From NCBI GenBank assembly GCA_021234155.1, contig JAJEKV010000237.1, positions 124,001-188,000 on the forward strand: a stretch of DNA of 64,000 nt. Reading direction: 5' to 3'. The translations under genes and the position numbers were made by a program. The notes under the pieces were generated by a model that was not told the origin of the DNA, did not search any database, and saw nothing but the letters and a program-made list of their open reading frames with translations. The DNA comes from Isoetes taiwanensis. Its lineage: Eukaryota > Streptophyta > Lycopodiopsida > Isoetales > Isoetaceae. Below, piece after piece: positions 58,010 through 64,000 of this stretch. Position 1 is the stretch's first letter, and each line of letters begins with the position of its first letter.

Positions 58010-61000
58010 TTAAGAAGCAGGCCTAATCACTATGTCATTTGGAACATAATATCTCAGTACTATTGCATCATGCAAGCCTTTCTTCCAACGGTTTTGAGGA
58101 TTTACATCTGCTACAACAGTAGCACTTGCTGTTGGACATTCTCTGGCTATTGGAAGGCCGGTCCACCCTATTGGCTGATCATCTACTTCTGCAAAGGATG
58201 GTCTCCCCCAAGGATTATGTAGTAAACCTTGGACTGCAAGTAGATTTAGCAAATTGCTTCGAGTATCTGAATCACTGATTCTCTCAACCATTTCCCAAAG
58301 CTCAGGAAGCATGGTATTCGACCTTGGATTAGTCCCCCGGCCAGCATATTGGGAACTTAGATTTGTTTCTTCTATATCAGTTGGTTGAAGATCTACTTCA
58401 GCTGGTTGAAGACTTTGACATTTGTTTTGTAGATCATTACAATGCATACAAAATTATTAGCATATCATGTGAAGGCTTAACTGTATTACCTAAGTTATGT
58501 ACATACAGCCTGTATTGCAAAAGCTCTACAACATACAACATCTAAGCATAATTGTATTACCTAAGTTAGATACATACACGAAGATGTGCCCATGTCCTCG
58601 ACTTGTTTACTATCTGATGTACCAGCACACTCATCTTGTACCCGACCTTCTACAAACTTCGAATGTTTACTATCAGATGTACCAGCACAATCATCATCTT
58701 CACTAGATTCTTCTATTACTGTGAATCTCTTCACTGTGATGCTAGACTTCTTATTTAGCAAGCAACCTCTATTGCAAAAACTCCATAAACTATCAATGTC
58801 TTCACCATATTGAGATTTTATGCATTGAACTACTGTGTCATTGTATGCACGAGAAGTATCAAATTGATGCTCTTGGACATAAGTGGTAAAGTCATTTGCA
58901 TTCTTCAAGCCTACAAACCAGTCAAATAGCCAACACAAATCTTTGTCTTCGCCAGTTAGCCTGGGATGTCATACTGGTATGCAGCAAGAGCAACCCTCAT
59001 TGAAGATACATTTGAAAGGAAGGTCAGTAATCATAACACATTTATTTCCGTATTTTGGATACTTGAGGAGAGGAATATCCAAAGGGAAAAGAAATATGTA
59101 TGTCCCATCATTGACCTCTAAGAAGAGGGTCCAACATCTATTGCCACCATAAATGAATTTAAATCTTGGTATGCCTTGCTCATACAACTTGTCTACAATG
59201 ACTGTCAGAACATCCAAGGGAAAATCTGACCAAACAGCCAAATCCCAATGGTTGGAACACCAGTACAACAATGATTTCGACAATGGACGACAAAAGAAGA
59301 CTCCATCAGGTAATTGGATTGGCACTTGAGTGCCATTATAGTCACTGGGTGCTGATTGATAATAGTAACCCAAAATGCCTTGGCACTCTTCTGCCCAGTG
59401 ACAACTTGTTTTGTCTCATCTCTTCTTCTCAAACCATGTTCAATCATGGCTTTTATTAATACATTTCTTCTGCCAAGTGTAAAATCCTTGTCGAACCAGG
59501 TTGATGAAAACTGCAACAAACACAAGAATTAAGATCCGCTACATTAAAACATCCCAAAGGATTTATGTGAAATATAAGAACAACTCACCATGCTTTTAGA
59601 ATTCACTTGGGCATCCACAAAAGCTTGCATAAAGGCCATCACATAAAGACCACAGCTTACACTATCTGGTTGTTGTGGAACCTCTGGAATAGTTTCCTTC
59701 TTCACTGCATTCTTCACATATAATTCAACTCTACGTGAGCTAGAGTTGGTTAGATATGTGATGACATCCTTATGAAGCCTGCACATACAAATGAGAACAT
59801 GCAACTAAGATTTAAGCAAGCACGAGTACATATACTGAAAGAACATGCTCACATATTTAGGAGTTTGCTGTCCACTGTTATACCAGTCATGGAGTTCAAC
59901 ACAATAATTGCAAGAGAAGCCATTGAGGTGGTACTGCAATTTTTTGCAGACTCTAAAACAAAAATCACCAAAACATGATGGGCAGGGTCCTCAACTTGAA
60001 CTGGAACCATAATATACTAGCATTTACTAACAACAATGCCTTGTAGCCCTTTCTCAATCGCACTCTGCCGACCGTCCCCATCTTGTTAGCATCCGGGGCT
60101 AATCTTTTTAAATCTTTGCCCGACAAGTCAAAAGTTTTTTCTGAAGGAAGAAAAGAAGACATCTCGCCATTTGGATGTCAATGTGCTGCTCACATACCTT
60201 CCGATGTCTAAATGTCTGTTAGACATGTGCCTATCTTTAAACAATGTCTCCACACAATATTTCGTGATCTTAATCAGAGGTTCAGCTTGGAACGGATAGA
60301 ATAGAACCATTGTATGAAGGTTATCCATGTCACTGCAAACCAAGCATCAATGGTAACTAGCATAAAACACATATTTACTAATCCAATTACACTTACAGTT
60401 GCTCAACTGATGTCTGGCTTCTAGTTCTCTTAGCTGGCCGCGACACATTTGTATCTTTTCTTTTTCTTGACTCTTTCACGTTCACACCACTATCTGTATC
60501 TGTTCTATCCTCAGATTCCTCCTTCTCTTGCTTCACCACAACCACCTGCTTCATATCTGTAGCCACATTCTCCACTAAAATTTCTTCAGTACTAGTTGTA
60601 TATGTTCCTGTCTTATGTGATCGATTGTAGTTCCAACTAAGGCCATAGATCCACTAGTTTCCTCTGTTTCTGCGAATAATAAAATGTATGAACATGCAAT
60701 AAATAAATGCAATAAGTAGTTTTTGACTTACCATTTGAAAACTTGACATTTCAAGTTGACTTGATGATGTGGCATTGGCTTTAGAATTGGTATCTTACGC
60801 ACCTTGTCTACAATCGCTTTTTTTTCTTGAGTGTCGAAGACCTCTACAATAATATCTTTTTTCTTTAGAGTGTCAGAGACGGCTTCATTGTTCTCCTCGC
60901 TCGCTGGTTCCAGTACTACAAGATAATTCATTGTCAACAGCAGCATAAACATCAAGAAAATGTAGAAATTAAACTAATATGGACACATACCTGTGTTGCC

Positions 61001-61409
61001 ACATTCAGCCCTTTGCTTCAGGAGCTCAATTTGTTGTGCATATGAAGCTACAATTGTAGCTTTGCTTGTGACAACTGTATTTATTATTAAAATAATGAGC
61101 TCAATTTGCTTCCTTATAAAATCCAGCAAATTCATTTAAAACTAATTACTTACTTGATGTTCCTTTTCCTCCTCTCTCATGCTCTGCTACAAATGTGTTC
61201 AATGTGTTCAGAGGTGACCTAGATGTGGACGGGGTTGACTTATCATGCTTCCCTCCATAATAATCATCTACACAACTTGAAAAATCAAGTGTCTTTGGGA
61301 GGATCTACTCGTTTCTTGCGGCATCGCATACAAGGTGAAATTGAAATACATATGAAGAGACCATAACCACATATCACATACCTTTCTCTGGCTTCTTTAT
61401 ACTACCCAT
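58010..61409 (-). pseudogene. Ulp1-like protease joined to FCP1/NIF-like domain, copy B
   Basis: It begins MGSIKKPEK (61409) and continues through short exons with acidic and Ser/Thr-rich linkers, including KRKDTNVSRPAKRTRSQT, a likely nuclear signal. The protease part holds candidate catalytic His (EDPAHHVLVIF, about 59980), an Asn where Asp is usual (IIVLNSMTG), and the Gln/Cys motif QQPDSVSCGLYVMAFMQAF (about 59640). After LGRRNVLIKAMIEHG the frame goes on as an FCP1/NIF phosphatase-like domain: GVFFCRPLSKSLLYWCSNHW, DLAVWSDFPLD, IYGGNRC and VMITDLPFKCIFNEG. A TGA (58969-58971) follows, then LCWLFDWFVGL and a tail to 58010. The DxDx nucleophile motif of HAD enzymes is not visible. Further stops occur around 60130-60010. 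Confidence 0.68.
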
Positions 61410-62073
61410 GTCACCTGCAAGAATGAAAGCATTACCAATAGTAACTAGATGACTGAAAGAATATTAGTGCCCACTATAAACCAAAACCAGAAAAGCAATG
61501 TACAATCCAATTCCAAATGTACTCCATGTATCTCAGATTGCGTAACTATGTACGCTTTTATGTACCCACATCCAAATGTAGAAAGCTTCCTAGAAAAAAA
61601 AAGAATTCATAAATGCATTCCATGTAGTTGTATTAGATATATTAGATATATGTATTTGGAGCCAAGTGTAGAAAAGCTTCTGGAAAATTGTAATTGCATT
61701 AAAATGTATCATAGAGTACAGCAGGTATCAAAATGTCCCCCCAGTAGAAGACCACATGTTATACAAATGTACACACAGGCAGTTACCTACTTATCCTATT
61801 TTCTTAGTACATAAAAGTAACTCCTCAATAATATTTGGCAACACTGTACATCATGCACATTAATAATATGCATGTATTAACATGATGTTTACACCAGCCT
61901 AGAAAAGCAAAACGATCCAACCCTACAAATCTTCACTTCAACCTACATTTTAAAACCCAAATGTAATTAATATACTACAGAACAATTAATGCACAACCAA
62001 CGCACAACTTCTAACTAATATCCATCTACCAATCTTACACCTGAACTAATCAAGAAAGACATCAGTGTTGTCC

Positions 62074-62414
62074 CGTACGCGTACCGTACCGTACGTACTG
62101 TACGTATTTTTTAAAAAATACGTTTTTTTCAGCCATACGTACCTTACGTACGTTTGGAGTATTTTTTAAAAATAAAAAAACAATGGTTAAATAAAACAAA
62201 ACAGTGAAATAAAACATAAAACTGATGTAGGGGAAGTTGGTTAGCATGTTAGTTTGCTATCTAGGAGGCTCAGGTTCAATTCCTGGTAAGTGCAAGTTTA
62301 TTGTTTTGTGAAAAACAAGTAGTATTTAAAAAAAAAAACGTCAGGAGTATTTTTTAAAAATACATACGTACGTACAAGTACGGTACGGAATGGATCCTTT
62401 TCAAAAAATACGCG
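62074..62414. mobile_element. MITE rich in GTAC motifs with tRNA-like interior
   Basis: The ends consist of cgtaccgtaccgtacgtac..tattttttaaaaaatacg and an inverted counterpart (agtattttttaaaaatacat then acgtacgtac..gtacggtacgg). It lies between the protease and coiled-coil genes. Confidence 0.7.
62225..62305 (+). other. tRNA-derived (SINE-like) segment inside the MITE
   Basis: gaagttggttagcatgttag resembles a pol III A box and D-arm; caggttcaattcctg is a perfect T-arm with a B-box match (GGTTCAATTCC). The acceptor stem does not close, so this is a tRNA pseudogene or SINE head rather than a working tRNA. Confidence 0.6.
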
Positions 62415-62426
62415 TAAAGAAATTGA

Positions 62427-63806
62427 TTATGCATGCTTACCTTTTCCAATCAGCCCCAATGCACGAGGTTGATTCACATCCCATGTGCAGCCTGGTACCG
62501 CGCAGTTGTTCCTTGTGCTAGCAAGATAGGAGATATATGATAGGCAGTAAGGATATCTGCAAGATGCCAATACCACTGGGGAGGAACCAAAACACTGCTC
62601 GCAATTTGTGCAGGACTGAAAATCAGCATTTGGTTGCTCTGCAACTGAAACCAAAGAAAGAGGAGGAGGCTGCAAGCTAAGGACCGACGAGTGATCTAAG
62701 AACTTCCTCAACTCCAAAATCTTTGTGTCCCCCTCCTCAATTGCTTTCTTTTTTGAAGACCTTAAATTAAGTTCAGAATCTAGCTACCTCAACTCAGATG
62801 CTTTTGCTTCCACTTCCTTGCTAAGCTCAGCTAGATCCCGCCCCCGTTTGCTCTTCTGTGCAATTGCATCCTCCACCTTCCATTTTATGTGCTCAAACTT
62901 CATAGCACTACCGTCACTTTCATCCATCTGCTGTTGAAATTCCTGCAACTCTGACATTAGATTCAAGTAATTAGTCTCGGCCTCATGGACTAGCTTAGAA
63001 TATACTGCCCTTTCCCCTTCCCTACGCTTCAAAGTCTCATATAGCTGCAGTCTTGTCTCCTGTAAATTCTGCATCTCCTTACATATGCTTTCCTTTAAAG
63101 AGGATCTGCTCTCAAGAAATACATTCAAACTGTCCAGATCTTCTTTTTTGTAGAAATTATCATCGGACTTGTGGCCCTTGGCATTGCTCGACTTAACTGT
63201 TACAACTTCAGTCAAAACCTCGGATTCTTTGACCTTGCTTTTAGCTGTGGCTGTTTTTTTCACATCATCCCAATCAACTGATTCACCTTTTAAGTGTAAG
63301 GCAAATGCTCGAGCAAAATACAATGAAACATAGTGATTCTGTACATCTTTCCTACCGAATGCAAACTCGTACTACTTGAAAAATTATGCCTGATCTTCCA
63401 ACTTCACCAGCTCATCCATGTACCCGTACCTGGTAGGTTCCTTAGAGCCCCAAACTTCTGTCACTAAAGAGTTGTATTCTGCAAATTTTTCCTTGAATTT
63501 CATATTTGCCAGATCCCTTGCAGAAAATACTGTGTCCTCATTTCGGTTCTCCTTGCTACAGCCAGGACTTCCAGACTTCAAATGTGTCCCTGCTTTGGAA
63601 GCCCTGGGAGATTTTCGGACTGATGCAGAGTGTCTTTGCCATTGTCTATACCTGCAATGCAACAACAAATATCTTTTAATTGTCCTAAAGGTGCAACAAT
63701 CTGAGCTTGCACATGTAAGCAAAAACCTAAAGTAATAAATTAAAAGCAGAAAGAAGAAAACTAGGGAAGAAAACGATTGTACCTTTGATTTGTTGAGAAT
63801 GACCAA
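62427..63806 (-). pseudogene. Coiled-coil protein with C-terminal cysteine cluster, copy B
   Basis: Basic N-terminus (SVRKSPRASKAGTHLKSG), a conserved block with VWGSKEPTRYGYMDE, then the signature SLYFARAFALHLKGESVDWD. A long coiled coil follows (about 63130-62790: ESICKEMQNLQETRLQLYET and more). The C-terminus carries closely spaced cysteines, SCTNCEQCFGSSPVVLASC, then CAVPGCTWDVNQP, resembling a RING or treble-clef zinc site. In-frame stops lie at 63384-63386 (TAA), about 63374 (TAG) and 62784-62786 (TAG), yet one frame holds throughout. The true start is uncertain because the 5' exon beyond 63660 is short. Function unknown; paired with the protease and transposase genes as in copy A. Confidence 0.65.
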
Positions 63807-63829
63807 GCGACTTCGGAAGAGCGTGCTTT

Positions 63830-64000
63830 AGTCGCTTGTAAGAGATCAAGGTGCTGGATCGTAGGGTAAAAGCAAAGGGATCAAAGGACCAAAGAAACAA
63901 GAACGGGGAAGAAAGAATTGGAGGGAATTTTCCACTGCCTATTTTCGGTCGAAAAAAAAACTAAAAGTCACATGTATTAAAATGACCCAATATTTTATCA
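63830..64000. other. Window edge, possible outer end of copy B
   Basis: Contains ggagggaattttccac (63921 onward), which is roughly the inverse of ggaaaattccctccag at 54496-54511 on the other side of copy B. The two could be parts of terminal inverted repeats, or merely similar leader sequences. Confidence 0.25.

Overview
The window looks like nuclear DNA from a land plant with a large, repeat-rich genome. The evidence is spliced genes with GT-AG introns, a plastid-type transit peptide on a cyanobacterial-type gene, a cinnamoyl-CoA-reductase-like gene, a plant-type V-ATPase c exon, Ty1-copia elements primed by initiator-Met tRNA, and CACTA elements. Low gene density, a Crypton-like recombinase and a multigene transposon unlike common angiosperm elements suggest a seedless lineage (lycophyte, fern or bryophyte). 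That placement is inference; the sequence alone does not name the species.

Layout. 1-6.4 kb: non-coding DNA with decayed repeats, including a TRIM-like miniature LTR element at 4.9-5.3 kb and a minisatellite at 5.7-6.0 kb. 6.4-6.8 kb: two-exon fragment of a GH3 beta-xylosidase pseudogene. 7.1-10.8 kb (minus): a complete ten-exon gene for a plastid-targeted, cyanobacterial-type LpxB-related glycosyltransferase-like protein (535 aa). 11.6-11.9 kb: a truncated first half of V-ATPase subunit c. 13.2-16.8 kb: short palindromic repeats and probable LTR debris. 16.9-18.3 kb: a decayed unidentified gene. 18.9-21.1 kb (minus): a six-exon Crypton-like tyrosine recombinase with one premature TGA. 21.1-24.3 kb: several inverted-repeat elements. 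24.3-27.3 kb (minus): a complete six-exon extended-SDR gene of the CCR/DFR type (320 aa). 28.2-28.5 kb: an unrecognised acidic exon.

From about 28.5 kb to the end the window is almost wholly mobile DNA: a large foldback element, a truncated CACTA element, a MITE, a 3'-truncated copia element, a 6.9 kb non-autonomous CACTA element carrying four 1.1 kb tandem repeats, a second truncated copia element with its own MITE, and two copies (A about 36.4-49.5 kb, B about 54.8-63.8 kb) of a three-gene unit in the same order and orientation.

That unit is the most notable content. It comprises (i) a DDE/RNase-H-like transposase-type protein with a cysteine-rich region, (ii) a divergent Ulp1-like (C48) cysteine protease which, in copy B, continues into an FCP1/NIF-type HAD-phosphatase-like domain, and (iii) a coiled-coil protein with, in copy B, a C-terminal RING-like cysteine cluster. 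The collinearity of the two diverged copies suggests the three genes move or duplicate together. Both copies are decayed by single stop codons, frameshifts and nested insertions.
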